A stretch of DNA of 64,000 bases from Pseudobacteriovorax sp. (GCA_013215145.1 JABSRP010000018.1:102746-166745), one strand, 5' to 3'. Shown: positions 55,265 to 63,371, numbered from the stretch's first letter. Made by a program: numbers and translations. The notes: generated by a model not told the origin, from the letters alone.

Positions 55265-56017
55265 TTAAAATTTTGGAAAAAGTTGACCATTTTTAATTGC
55301 GATAACTTCCTTGAGCCCTTCAATTGGCCAATCATTCAATTGCTTTTTCATGTCTGAGACCGAGATACCGCTATCTTCTAGATTCAGCACAAACCTTTCG
55401 GCCTGTCCAGTCTCAGCTGCTATTTCTATTTCAGATGCCGAATTTCGCGCTCTATTTCCTGACGGTGCCTTGCAATCCCACGCTTTACCTACAATAAGAT
55501 AATCTGGTTTTTTACCACCTCTCGCTGGAATAACCGGGTTTTACTCAACTTTGAAACCAACTAAGGCCTTGACATCGGCGGAATCATTTTCTCTTTCGAG
55601 GGATCGTGTGGTTTCGCTGTCGGCACTTGAAGGAATTTTGGTCCTTTTTCCAGAAGGTTTACCTCCTAATTTTCCGGTTGGTGATGTTTTGTATATTTTG
55701 CTCGCGGACTCAACGATATCCTCGGCATTCCGCAAAATACATTCGCCAGTGGCATCGGTGTCGGTGTCGGCATAGGCCCGAGGCACAATGACATCAAGAA
55801 TACCATTAAAGATCCGCTCGATCATCCCCGTTCTACCGGCCAGGCTACAAACCTTTTCGCCAGCCGTAATAATTGCGGCGGTAACAGAATCGTCGTCGAT
55901 ACCCAGTTTATTTTTAAGTAGTTCCTTGGTTTGCCCGATGGTATCGAATACCTTACCGGCGCCACGCCTTGCTAAACCAATTGAGCCTTCTACCAGTCTG
56001 CCCAACGTGCGCCACAT
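55265..56017 (-). pseudogene. Polymorphic toxin C-terminus (CdiA-C-like nuclease), broken by TAA
   Basis: The frame reads 158 residues from MWRTLGRLVEGS to GFKVE, hits TAA (55541-55543), and continues in the same frame for 91 residues to 55265. The second part, KKPDYLIVGKAWDCKAP, then ETGQAERFVLNLEDSG and MKKQLNDWPIEGLKEVIAI, has the core of CdiA-C/BECR-type tRNA nuclease toxins; relatives usually have a Gln after GFKVE, so CAA to TAA is the likely change. The first part ends with a Lys/Ser-rich pretoxin linker (GKPSGKRTKIPSSADS). The secretion N-terminus is missing and a transposase remnant sits directly upstream. Confidence 0.75.
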
Positions 56018-57057
56018 TACGCCAGGGAGCTATGCTTCGTTCTTCGGAAAAGAGCTTCGACCATGCTGTTCGAGAAGTCGACGTCAATTTGTGCGATGAT
56101 CCTTTCTAACTGATGCTCTTGTAGGAGTGTATCCACCTCATTATTGAGGTTTTCAGATCCTTTGTCGGACATGATAGCTGGTTTGCTAGGACTATGCTTT
56201 ACTTTAGTGAGTGCTTGCTTGAGAAGCACTTTCGTCCTGATACCGCCATAGTTTTTAGTCGCTCTGCAAGCCAGAATATACCTGGAGTGGTTGTCGATGA
56301 TGGCTTGGATAAAGCACTTTGTAGTGTCTTGAAGTTTTATGATGCTAACATCGATATGCCAGAGCTTGTTCGGAGCGCTGGCTCTGATACCTATCTTGGG
56401 CTTAGCTGGATATATACGTTTCAGAGGACGCCTTAGCTTCAACTTTCTGATGACTCTGGACCAGGTGATATGGGATGCGAAAACGTGTTCCTGTCTCTTT
56501 GCATAGAGTGCTAGGGATGCAATGCTGAAGTGTGCGAATCGCTTTGATGTAACATATTCGACGATTTTGCCAATCTCAGCATTACTAAGCTTTGTGGGGT
56601 GGTGCCTTGGATATTGAGTGACGTTCTCTAATTCACAGGCGGAGTTACTTTTGAGCCAATTCCTGTATCTGGCTAGGCTAAGACCGATGGCATCCAGGCA
56701 AGCTTTTAGTGAAAGCTGTTTTGCAGCGGATTAGATAGCTTCCAATAGGATTTGTTTGTTTTCTGCTTTGGGAAGACGCTGATATTGTAGTTGGAAGCCA
56801 AATATTCTAAACGTGAAAATGACTAGCTTTTGCGTGGTCTTGAGTTTTTCAATTTCATCCTTGAGCTGACTTACTTGGGTGGCTAGCTCGTCATTGGAAT
56901 AGTTCAGCTCAGAAAGGGTGACCACATCGAAATTTTTCTTTCTAATCCATTCTCGTGAGGTTGATGGCGGGATGTTTAACTGAGGGAATAGGTTTGGGTT
57001 GCCAGTGTCGGCAATCATTTGTTTTATTCTATAGTCGTAGCATCTGTAATTTGTCAC
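56017..57057 (-). pseudogene. DDE transposase, nonsense-broken and 3'-truncated
   Basis: One frame from 57057 to 56017 encodes an IS3-like transposase. The N-terminal part has a helix-turn-helix and coiled coil (NDELATQVSQLKDEIEKLKT), reads to LLEAI, meets TAA (56731-56733) and continues with SAAKQLSLKACLDAIGLSL. The integrase core keeps its three acids: NKLWHIDVS (Asp), IMSDKGSENLN (Asp), and SNSMVEALFR (Glu). It breaks off right after the Glu helix, at the junction with the toxin gene, so the last 50-60 residues and the right end are gone. GAA to TAA explains the stop. Confidence 0.85.
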
Positions 57058-57232
57058 AGTTTTAGTGTCCTCTGAGAAGAGACTGTGTATGCCACAATGG
57101 TTTTTTAATCAATAGCCAGCGAAAGTTCGTCAATGAAATTGATAAATTGTCCTGGTTCGCTGCACCGCTGCAGCCCAGACGGACTCACAAATAATGGAAC
57201 ATGGAAGATATTTTCACCGGGGAACTGACAAA

Positions 57233-57556
57233 ATGAACAAGAAGAAGCTAGGTTATTTTAAGGAACTCCCATACGGCACAGAGGGAAATCCAAGCATAGA
57301 AGAGGCCAAGGGGAAGCTTGCCAAAAAGGACATAACTAGAGTCTTGGAATATCTTCGTAACGGAGAATTAGAAGCAGTTGCCCCTGAACTTGCTAAGGAT
57401 TACTTTGACGACTCAAAAATCATCGGGCCACTCAGTCAGCTTACAGATGGGACCTGGATTTGGATGTCCGATCTACCATATTATGTTGAGAATTATCGAG
57501 TAGAGCTTCCCGAAGATTTCATCGAGAGTGTGACAGTTTTAGCCGATCACGAATAG
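57233..57556 (+). CDS. Small immunity-like protein
   Basis: 107 residues from the ATG at 57233 behind GGGGAA; an upstream ATG at 57194 is less likely. The sequence begins MNKKKLGYFKELPYG and has the acidic, aromatic-rich LTDGTWIWMSDLPYYVENY segment typical of small immunity-type proteins at polymorphic-toxin loci. No matching toxin is adjacent; it may be an orphan immunity gene. Family name not certain. Confidence 0.6.
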   Translation: MNKKKLGYFKELPYGTEGNPSIEEAKGKLAKKDITRVLEYLRNGELEAVAPELAKDYFDDSKIIGPLSQLTDGTWIWMSDLPYYVENYRVELPEDFIESVTVLADHE

Positions 57557-57610
57557 CGATCGGACAGAATCAAATCATAACTTGTCGAGCCCCACGAACA
57601 AGAGGAAACT

Positions 57611-57835
57611 ATGAGCAGACAGGATGACAACAGAGATTTATTGATTCTTCTAAGTGAAATCGTCGAGAAGGAGTCTGACCTGAGATTTTCACAGATTCTA
57701 TATGCCTATGGATTTGTAGAGCAAGACGACGAAATGTCTACTCAGGAGAAGTTTGTCTGGAAAGATGAATTCAATGTTGAACCAAGCAAAATCCTCAAGC
57801 GAGTTTCGAAGGCTTTGGTAAAAGCTGCCCGTTAA
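57611..57835 (+). CDS. Small acidic protein, partner of the immunity-like gene
   Basis: 74 residues with AAGAGGAA upstream, 54 bases after the previous gene and probably co-transcribed. The pattern LLSEIVEKESDLRFSQILYA recurs in small proteins at toxin-immunity loci. No signal peptide or known domain. Confidence 0.6.
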   Translation: MSRQDDNRDLLILLSEIVEKESDLRFSQILYAYGFVEQDDEMSTQEKFVWKDEFNVEPSKILKRVSKALVKAAR

Positions 57836-57902
57836 AAGCCGAACATATCACGAAAAGTCTAGACAGAAACATCCGGAAAATGACGATAGCGACTCATTGA
57901 TG

Positions 57903-58007
57903 CTATTTTGGCAATTCAACCTGGTTTAGGGATGAATTTTCGTCAGTTCCACATCCCGCGAATAAGACCATCAAAGTAACAAAAAGGAAATTTTTCTTAT
58001 TAAACAT
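57903..58007 (-). CDS. Tiny lipoprotein
   Basis: 34 residues, MFNKKNFLFVTLMVLFAGC then a short acidic tail to ELPK. The lipobox is LFAGC with Cys19, preceded by Lys and a hydrophobic core. AGAGG stands seven bases before the ATG. It resembles entericidin- or lysis-type minilipoproteins in size only; it may also be the first part of a truncated gene. It was found by reading the minus strand in the 530-base gap. Confidence 0.5.
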   Translation of the reverse strand: MFNKKNFLFVTLMVLFAGCGTDENSSLNQVELPK

Positions 58008-58368
58008 TTTTGACCTCTACTCATTGACAATTAGAAATATTTAAATGACATCTCCTTTATCGGCACATGAAATCATCTCTCAATTATACGGATAAAATAG
58101 AATCATATTAGATAGATAAATTAATTACTGATGTTAAAATGCCTTAATTTTGAAAAAAATAGCTAATTTTGATAAAAATTTACTTATTTTTGATTCGAAA
58201 TACCGAAAAATGATTAGTAGATCCTGCATTATACAAATATAATAGTATATTATAGTTTAATATTTATTTACTACTCTATGGATTCAGTTTGATTTCCGAA
58301 CGCGAACAAACGATAATTATTTGGGAATAGGATAAAGCCGGAGCTAGGGATCCTGGTGTTTCGTGATG
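58008..58368. other. A/T-rich gap, nothing recognised
   Basis: About 360 bases of very A/T-rich sequence with runs of T and A. No gene, hairpin or repeat that I can support. Confidence 0.35.
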
Positions 58369-59361
58369 CTAAAAAAACTGATCCTTTTCGGCGTCATACA
58401 AATAGAAAACCTGGCTAGTTTTAAAATAGTTCGTTCCGACGATAGCGACAATTTTTGACTTGTTGGTCGTCAAAACCTTATAGACCGGGTTGAAAAATTC
58501 GTAACAACGATCATGGTTATGTTTTTCTGGGATATACCGTATCAGTTTATCGTCTCCAGCAAATAACATCGTGTTGTCATCGAGAAATTCAAAGCCGATG
58601 CTACGTGGTTTGCATTGATCGAAATAATTGCAGTTGTCTGAAACAAGCTGAATTTTTCCTTGTTCCTCCGTTAGCATTGACCAATACCACAAATTTCCGT
58701 CTCCAGCAGAAATCGCGCCCCAAGTTTTATTTTGCGAATATTTAGTCTTGGATACAGAAATTGTTCTAGGTCTTGGCCCAGGCCCAGCGAGTGCCCAGAA
58801 GTTTGGATTGTGGCGAGTCACGAAGCCAGATTCGAGGCAGAACCTGCCGATACACTCTTTGTTCCCCGCTGGTAAATGTGTTGCTACTTGCTGATCAAGA
58901 ATCTTACGAAAATCATAGTCTATGTGATCTCGATTATTTTTAAGAATTTCTAGGCACTTCAGGTTGTCTCTACATTCGTTTGAACTAATACGCTGCAAAT
59001 CTATACTGTATTCGGTTACTGTTGTATCGCTCTGGACCGTATACAAATTCCCACTTTCTTCGGAGAAGAGGATGTCGATTATTCTTGATTGTCTTTTCCA
59101 ATCAATCGTAAGACTCTTAGAAACTTTTCGAGTGTCAATATCAAAAACTGTTATCCTGTCGAAACCAAATATAATCAGATGCTTTCCCGAAGGTGAGTAT
59201 TTTATCTTTGAATTTTTTTCAAATTTAAAGTCAAAAGAATAGTCTGCATCCCTACAGGCTTCCAATGTAAAACTAAATGTCTCATCTAAATCCCGAACAC
59301 AACTAACAAGCAGAGTAGCTAAAAAAAAGACAGATACACCTTTTATGTGCCGATCAATCAT
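58369..59361 (-). CDS. Lipoprotein with beta-propeller-like repeats
   Basis: About 330 residues from the ATG at 59361; a longer frame from 59433 is not a signal peptide. The signal peptide ends LATLLVSCVRD (lipobox Cys). The mature chain shows WD40/YVTN-like blades (KIKYSPSGKHLIIFGFDRI, DILFSEESGNLYTVQSDTT). Six or more cysteines occur in the middle (NECRDNLKCLE, KECIGRFCLE). Function unknown; possibly a surface-exposed sensor or binding protein. Confidence 0.65.
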   Translation of the reverse strand: MIDRHIKGVSVFFLATLLVSCVRDLDETFSFTLEACRDADYSFDFKFEKNSKIKYSPSGKHLIIFGFDRITVFDIDTRKVSKSLTIDWKRQSRIIDILFSEESGNLYTVQSDTTVTEYSIDLQRISSNECRDNLKCLEILKNNRDHIDYDFRKILDQQVATHLPAGNKECIGRFCLESGFVTRHNPNFWALAGPGPRPRTISVSKTKYSQNKTWGAISAGDGNLWYWSMLTEEQGKIQLVSDNCNYFDQCKPRSIGFEFLDDNTMLFAGDDKLIRYIPEKHNHDRCYEFFNPVYKVLTTNKSKIVAIVGTNYFKTSQVFYLYDAEKDQFF

Positions 59362-59585
59362 AGGCCTAAAATCCTTCAATTGTAGGATAGAATCTAGGAA
59401 AATTCTGTTCAATAATCTTCCAAATTCTAGCACATTATGATTGGATAGGTAATTCGAATCGGGAAATTCTCAACTTGGTTATTTCAATTCTATTCGGCAC
59501 GGTAAATTTTTCCCAGTTATCGATCTATTCTATCCCGATGCCACGATAGGATGGCGTTTGTCCGATCTGAAAGTTTGGGATAGTC

Positions 59586-60368
59586 ATGGCGCTGATGCGA
59601 AAGTTTTCGGGGTTCCTCAGGTATGGGTCTATAAGTCTCACGCTTGTATTTTTAATGATGTCTGGATGGGCATTTGGCATCGAAGCTGATGTTTATAAGT
59701 TAGACGGTGAAACTAAAGGTGTCTCACTTAAGTCCCATTTCTCTTATTTGGAAGACCAGCGAGGCACTCTTTCTTTGAGTCAAGTGCAGGAGAGTCGAGG
59801 GTTTAAAAAACAGAACGTCTTACCCAGACTGGGCTACAGCGATTCAGTCTTTTGGGGAAAGCTGACCCTAGAAAACCAAGACAATCGACCTCGCATGTTG
59901 TTTCTCACTCATGATTATGCCTCGACTGATACCTTGACGGCTTATTTCCCAGATCCAACCACAGGCTACCGAGAACAAACCCAGAGGGATCATTATTCGG
60001 TAGACGATCGCGAAATTAAATACCGTACTCCTTTGTTCAAATTTGAGCTACACCCTGGGCAAACAACACTCTATTTTAGAATCGATACCATAAGTCCTGT
60101 TAAATTTAATTTTTCACTGTGGCAACCACAGTTTTTTTGGCAACATGCTTTGGTCGAAACACTGGTTTCGGGGAGTGTTTTTGGTCTGTTCGGGGTGATG
60201 ATTTTTTATAATTTATTTTTATGCCTGTCTTTGAAAAGTCTATCATATTTATACTATGTCGGTTATATCTCAAGTGTTTTTGTCCTCATGTTTTTTATCA
60301 CCGGCTTCGCTCAGCAATATGCATTCGATGGTGGAAACATGTTTTGGCTGCTTGATCTGGGAGTGTAG
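59586..60368 (+). pseudogene. 7TMR-DISM receptor, truncated
   Basis: 260 residues. After a signal segment (about 12-32) come about 150 residues of a 7TMR-DISMED2 extracellular domain (YSDSVFWGKLTLENQDNRPR, LYFRIDTISPVKFNFSLW), then two hydrophobic helices of the seven-helix domain (GSVFGLFGVMIFYNLFLCLS, LYYVGYISSVFVLMFF). The frame stops after MFWLLDLGV, so at least four helices and any kinase or cyclase output are missing. The duplicated sigma upstream region begins 60 bases later, so a rearrangement probably cut the gene. Confidence 0.75.
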
Positions 60369-60427
60369 TGCTCCTAAAGAAACCTAATAACTCTCCGATA
60401 ACTTCCATGAATATCGGAGGTACAGTA

Positions 60428-60595
60428 TGGCACATAAAAGTCTTTCGACGAGATTTGATGAAATGACAATAAATACAGGATGTTAGCTTGCTTCTAATGA
60501 GTTGCACCGGATGGTGACTTCACAAGAAAGATAGTATTTTTCAATTATAAGTCAAGTTATTTTGACGTATAAATATATGTCATATATTTTTGGAT
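60428..60595 (-). repeat. 168-bp sigma-factor upstream region, copy B
   Basis: Gap-free second copy of 54468-54635 in the same orientation, with the promoter (TTGACT-N16-TATCTT) kept but no sigma gene behind it. Transcription from it would run leftwards into the truncated 7TMR gene's tail. A CTCCGATA/TATCGGAG hairpin lies just left of it (about 60390-60417). Confidence 0.85.
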
Positions 60596-60681
60596 ATTTG
60601 TTACCAAAAGATGAGACAGAGGCTGCGGTGTTATACTGAAGTGGCTGTAAAGCCGTGCCATATTTTGGTATGATCGTAGCT

Positions 60682-60945
60682 ATGAATAAAAAATATGTAC
60701 CAACTTACTTATTCTTACTTCTAGCTTTGAGCTGTTTGATTTCCTTCTATCAGATAGAGCAAGATTTTTCTAATATTGATTCTAGAATAAAAGAGTTAAT
60801 CGCAGACGAAGCTCTTAAGCAGCAACTCTCCAATCAAGTTATGCTCGGTGAGCAAACTCTGAGCAATTCAGAATTCCGACTCTGGATGATTTGTGCTTTT
60901 TTGGTTTTTTTCTGGGGCAGAGAAAAAATCTCCAATAAGCATTAA
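60682..60945 (+). CDS. Small two-helix membrane protein
   Basis: 87 residues from the ATG at 60682; an in-frame ATG at 60670 or GTG at 60655 are alternatives, and no start has a strong ribosome site. Two hydrophobic segments (YLFLLLALSCLISFY and WMICAFLVFFWG) flank a charged helical loop. Both ends would face the cytoplasm or the outside as a hairpin. No family recognised. Confidence 0.45.
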   Translation: MNKKYVPTYLFLLLALSCLISFYQIEQDFSNIDSRIKELIADEALKQQLSNQVMLGEQTLSNSEFRLWMICAFLVFFWGREKISNKH

Positions 60946-61005
60946 ACCTGTTTTGTGACCTTTGGGCTGTCCGGAGGCACGCCTCAAAACTCTATTTGAC
61001 TCGGG

Positions 61006-61671
61006 TTAACGCGTGTCAGGGTTGTCGGTCAGTAGCCTCTCAACAAGACCGCTTAGAACTCGATCATTCCCGCAATCAAAAATAACGCTGCTGGAAGAGA
61101 TCGTAGTTTTGACCTTCATCTTCTCTCTGAGCTGGTCTTCGAGAAATAAAGTGTTCGGATCCTTGGCATGAGCTTGGTGTTTCGGTCTGTGTCGGTCATA
61201 GAACAGCTTTAACTGTTTTGCGGATCTGAGCAGCCTCGCATACTTTTCTTGAAGTTCACTATGCTGATACTCGAGAGTCTTTAGGTCTGACCTTGCAATT
61301 TTTCTTTCGACAATTTCTTGAGCTAGCCTTTCTCTAGCACTTTCTAGTTGGAGTTTATCTTTCGAAGAAAATGCATTTGAGCCTTTATTTCTAGTCTTAA
61401 TCCCTTCTAGTGCTGCTTTTAGTTTCGTGAGCTTGGTGGCTAGTGTTCTTCCCTTGGTTTTTGATTTCACGTCATCGATGATTCGCTTTAGAGCAGACTT
61501 AGAAAGTGTTGCAAGCCTGGTCCTAGTCTCAAGATCGGCTTTGGCAATGAACCGAAGGCGTGATACCCACTGTGGGACAGTCCCGCACTTTTCACAGATT
61601 TCGGACGTGCTCATTTTTGAGTGGCGAATTTGGTTTGCTATGTCGATATAGTGATTTGCTGTAGAAGCCAT
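61006..61671 (-). CDS. ParB-like protein without N-terminal domain
   Basis: 221 residues with AGGGGA upstream. Residues 1-60 carry a ParB/KorB-like helix-turn-helix (MSTSEICEKCGTVPQWVSR), followed by a long charged coiled coil (about 70-165) and a C-terminal strand-helix (SSSVIFDCGNDRVLSGLVER) like the ParB dimerisation domain. The N-terminal CTPase/ParB-fold domain is absent and no parA is adjacent. It may be a relic of a plasmid or phage, or an independent DNA-binding protein. Confidence 0.5.
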   Translation of the reverse strand: MASTANHYIDIANQIRHSKMSTSEICEKCGTVPQWVSRLRFIAKADLETRTRLATLSKSALKRIIDDVKSKTKGRTLATKLTKLKAALEGIKTRNKGSNAFSSKDKLQLESARERLAQEIVERKIARSDLKTLEYQHSELQEKYARLLRSAKQLKLFYDRHRPKHQAHAKDPNTLFLEDQLREKMKVKTTISSSSVIFDCGNDRVLSGLVERLLTDNPDTR

Positions 61672-62000
61672 AAAATCCCCTAGGGGAGAAAAGTTAATCT
61701 TATAAATATTATTATAGAGTTAAAAGATAATATTGAAAACAGTCGAATTAATTCCTACGCTAAAATGTATAAAAAGTGTGCAGCCTGTAGGCCTTGAAAA
61801 CTGGCAATGTGTTGGTTTTATTTTTTTAGACAAAAAACAGATGTTTAATGATCTGGTTTATTAGACATGCTTAAGGCCTGATGATATAGTAAATAAAAAT
61901 TATTTTGTATGATGTAAACTAGCTGTTGAGTCGGAATTCTATCTAAAGAATTTGTTTTGCTAGACTCGGGGCCAGGGAAAACTCTGGTTAATTGAATATG
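61672..62000. other. A/T-rich gap, nothing recognised
   Basis: About 330 bases between the ParB-like gene and the left terminal repeat of the cassette. No gene, hairpin or repeat that I can support. Confidence 0.35.
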
Positions 62001-62035
62001 GGGTTTGAAGTCCAACGGACCGTAAGCGTACGCTA
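62001..62035 (+). repeat. Left terminal inverted repeat of a small cassette
   Basis: Begins GGGTTTGAAGTCCAACGGAC and matches the reverse complement of 62455-62489 at 33 of 35 positions, with the first 22 exact. Together they bound a 489-base segment with one small gene. No flanking direct repeat is visible. Confidence 0.85.
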
Positions 62036-62124
62036 GTGCGTCTCCTAAATCGATTAGTAGACATGGTCGTCCACTAAGTACTCAAATGGGATTTAATAGA
62101 CATTAATTTAGAGCTATTCAGAGG

Positions 62125-62152
62125 TGTCTACTAAATATTGAATTAGTAGACA
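62125..62152. promoter_or_regulatory. Palindromic operator in front of the cassette gene
   Basis: TGTCTACTAA (62125-62134) and TTAGTAGACA (62143-62152) are perfect inverted 10-mers with an eight-base spacer, ending 27 bases before the start at 62179. More copies of the half-site stand upstream: ATTAGTAGACA at 62053-62063 and ATTTAATAGACA at 62091-62102. The array suggests binding by a dimeric repressor or by the gene product itself. Confidence 0.65.
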
Positions 62153-62178
62153 GAATAAACTGACTTGGGGAGATGAAA

Positions 62179-62457
62179 ATGGCATATAGAGTGCTTGCTA
62201 CTCTTGATCTGAAAAACAAAACCCCTAATGACAAGAGGGATAAGTTTTACGAACTCCTCCGTGAGGAGAAATGGGCGAAGATTGGTGGATTGACCACTGC
62301 TTGGAGATGTAAGTTTTCTGAGGATGTGGATTTTGAAGGTGCATTAAAAACGGCTCAAAATGATTTTAAGAAAGCTGCAAAGGCAGCAAAATTAAGCGAC
62401 AAAGATTGGAAAGCTGCTTTTATGATTGGCCCAAAACAACCTACGGTAGTACCTTAG
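62179..62457 (+). CDS. Small protein carried by the inverted-repeat cassette
   Basis: 92 residues from the ATG at 62179, seven bases after GGGGAG (an ATG at 62173 is too close). Predicted order is strand (YRVLATLDL), helix (RDKFYELLREEKW), strand (LTTAWRCKF), helix (KTAQNDFKKAAKAAK), strand (WKAAFMIG). This is a possible ferredoxin-like fold, in the size range of Cas2/VapD-type proteins, although the sequence itself matches no family I recognise. Its stop codon falls within the right inverted repeat. Confidence 0.6.
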   Translation: MAYRVLATLDLKNKTPNDKRDKFYELLREEKWAKIGGLTTAWRCKFSEDVDFEGALKTAQNDFKKAAKAAKLSDKDWKAAFMIGPKQPTVVP

Positions 62458-62489
62458 CGTACGTTTTCGGTCCGTTGGACTTCAAACCC
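62455..62489 (-). repeat. Right terminal inverted repeat of the cassette
   Basis: Reverse complement of the left repeat with two mismatches in 35; ends TGGACTTCAAACCC. The stop codon of the cassette gene is its first three bases. A CAACC-TTTA-GGTTG hairpin follows just outside. Confidence 0.85.
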
Positions 62490-62699
62490 GAACGTAGACA
62501 ACCTTTAGGTTGTTGAGGCTTTGGGGGAGATGGATAGGCGAAAAATGAATGTCGAGAAAAACCGTTAGGCTTATTATCGACATGAGTTTTCCTTTCTTCT
62601 ATGGTTACCAAATCTTGGGCGGATTGCGAATACGCACCCAAGTGTATCGAGTTCTTTGAAAAGTCGGTATTGGGTTGCATGGATGAATCCTTCCATGTG

Positions 62700-62881
62700 T
62701 AAAACCGTAAAGGTTTGTGAACTCAAGTACTATAGGGGGAGGCTAACGCCTGTGAAGCCTGTAGTCTAAGGAGCTGAGTGCCTAGTGCTGAACAGCTCCC
62801 GATTCGGGCGTGAATCGCTCTAGCTGAAGTGCTAGAGGAATCCCCCACTAAAATCTTTGATTTAGTGGAGGGAGGACGTCA
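62700..62881 (+). ncRNA. Orphan TnpB-type omega RNA / IS605-family right end
   Basis: A chain of stem-loops matches the conserved 3' end of IS200/IS605-family elements that encode TnpB. They are GGAGCTG/CAGCTCC (62769-62775, 62792-62798), CGATTC/GAATCG (62799-62804, 62811-62816), CTCTAGC/GCTAGAG (62817-62823, 62830-62836) and CCACTAAA/TTTAGTGG (62844-62851, 62860-62867), then AGGACGTCAA ending at 62881. The linker GTGAATCGCTCTAGCTGAAG is the typical block. In live elements this RNA guides the TnpB nuclease and the guide follows the final CAA. No tnpB or tnpA frame lies upstream in this window. The 62490-62699 stretch has only a CATGGA/TCCATG hairpin. Confidence 0.7.
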
Positions 62882-63002
62882 ATATATTCATCGCTACCGC
62901 CTGATTTTTACTCAAATTTAGATTGTCTTCGCGCTCAGGCAGTGTTTGAAAAAGACGGGGTTGATAGAATGCTTCAGTACGTGAGTGATTGCAGTAAATT
63001 AT

Positions 63003-63371
63003 CTATTCTATGATTCTTTCTATAAGTTCAACAATATCATCAACGTTAAACGGTTTTTCGATATAGCCTGTCATCAAGTCGGTTGTCTCTTGAGACAGCT
63101 TGTTAGGGGGGCCAGCAGACATAACGTAGACAGGTAACCTATCCTTTAGATTGGTAGAACGTATATGCTCAATGATTTCTAAACCAGTACCGTCTTTCAT
63201 GTATATGTCTGTTATTACTATTGAAATGTTTGTTTTGTCATTATCTATTATGTTAATGGCGTCTTTCGGGTTGCCTGCAGTTAAAGAAGATATTCCGACA
63301 ATCTTTAATCCATCATGGAGCATTTCAACTAGTTCCGTTTCGTCGTCGACTATCAAAGCGATTTTGCACAA
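63003..63371 (-). CDS. Single-domain response regulator
   Basis: 122 residues, starting at TTG behind AAAGGGGG. A complete receiver domain: Asp9-Asp10 (IVDDETE), phosphoacceptor Asp55 (VITDIYMKDGTG), Ser85 (VMSAGPP) and Lys106 (YIEKPFN). No output domain and no kinase is next to it. It could act with a kinase elsewhere. It lies between the IS605 right end and the IS3 element. Confidence 0.92.
   Translation of the reverse strand: MCKIALIVDDETELVEMLHDGLKIVGISSLTAGNPKDAINIIDNDKTNISIVITDIYMKDGTGLEIIEHIRSTNLKDRLPVYVMSAGPPNKLSQETTDLMTGYIEKPFNVDDIVELIERIIE

Noticed and set aside
60298..60507. 69-codon minus frame reading out of the duplicated promoter
   Set aside because: It starts at the copied sigma start region but then runs antisense through the receptor tail; random-looking composition.
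62441..62680. 79-codon minus frame in the IS605 remnant
   Set aside because: Overlaps the right inverted repeat and the end of the small cassette gene; sequence lacks domain or ribosome site.
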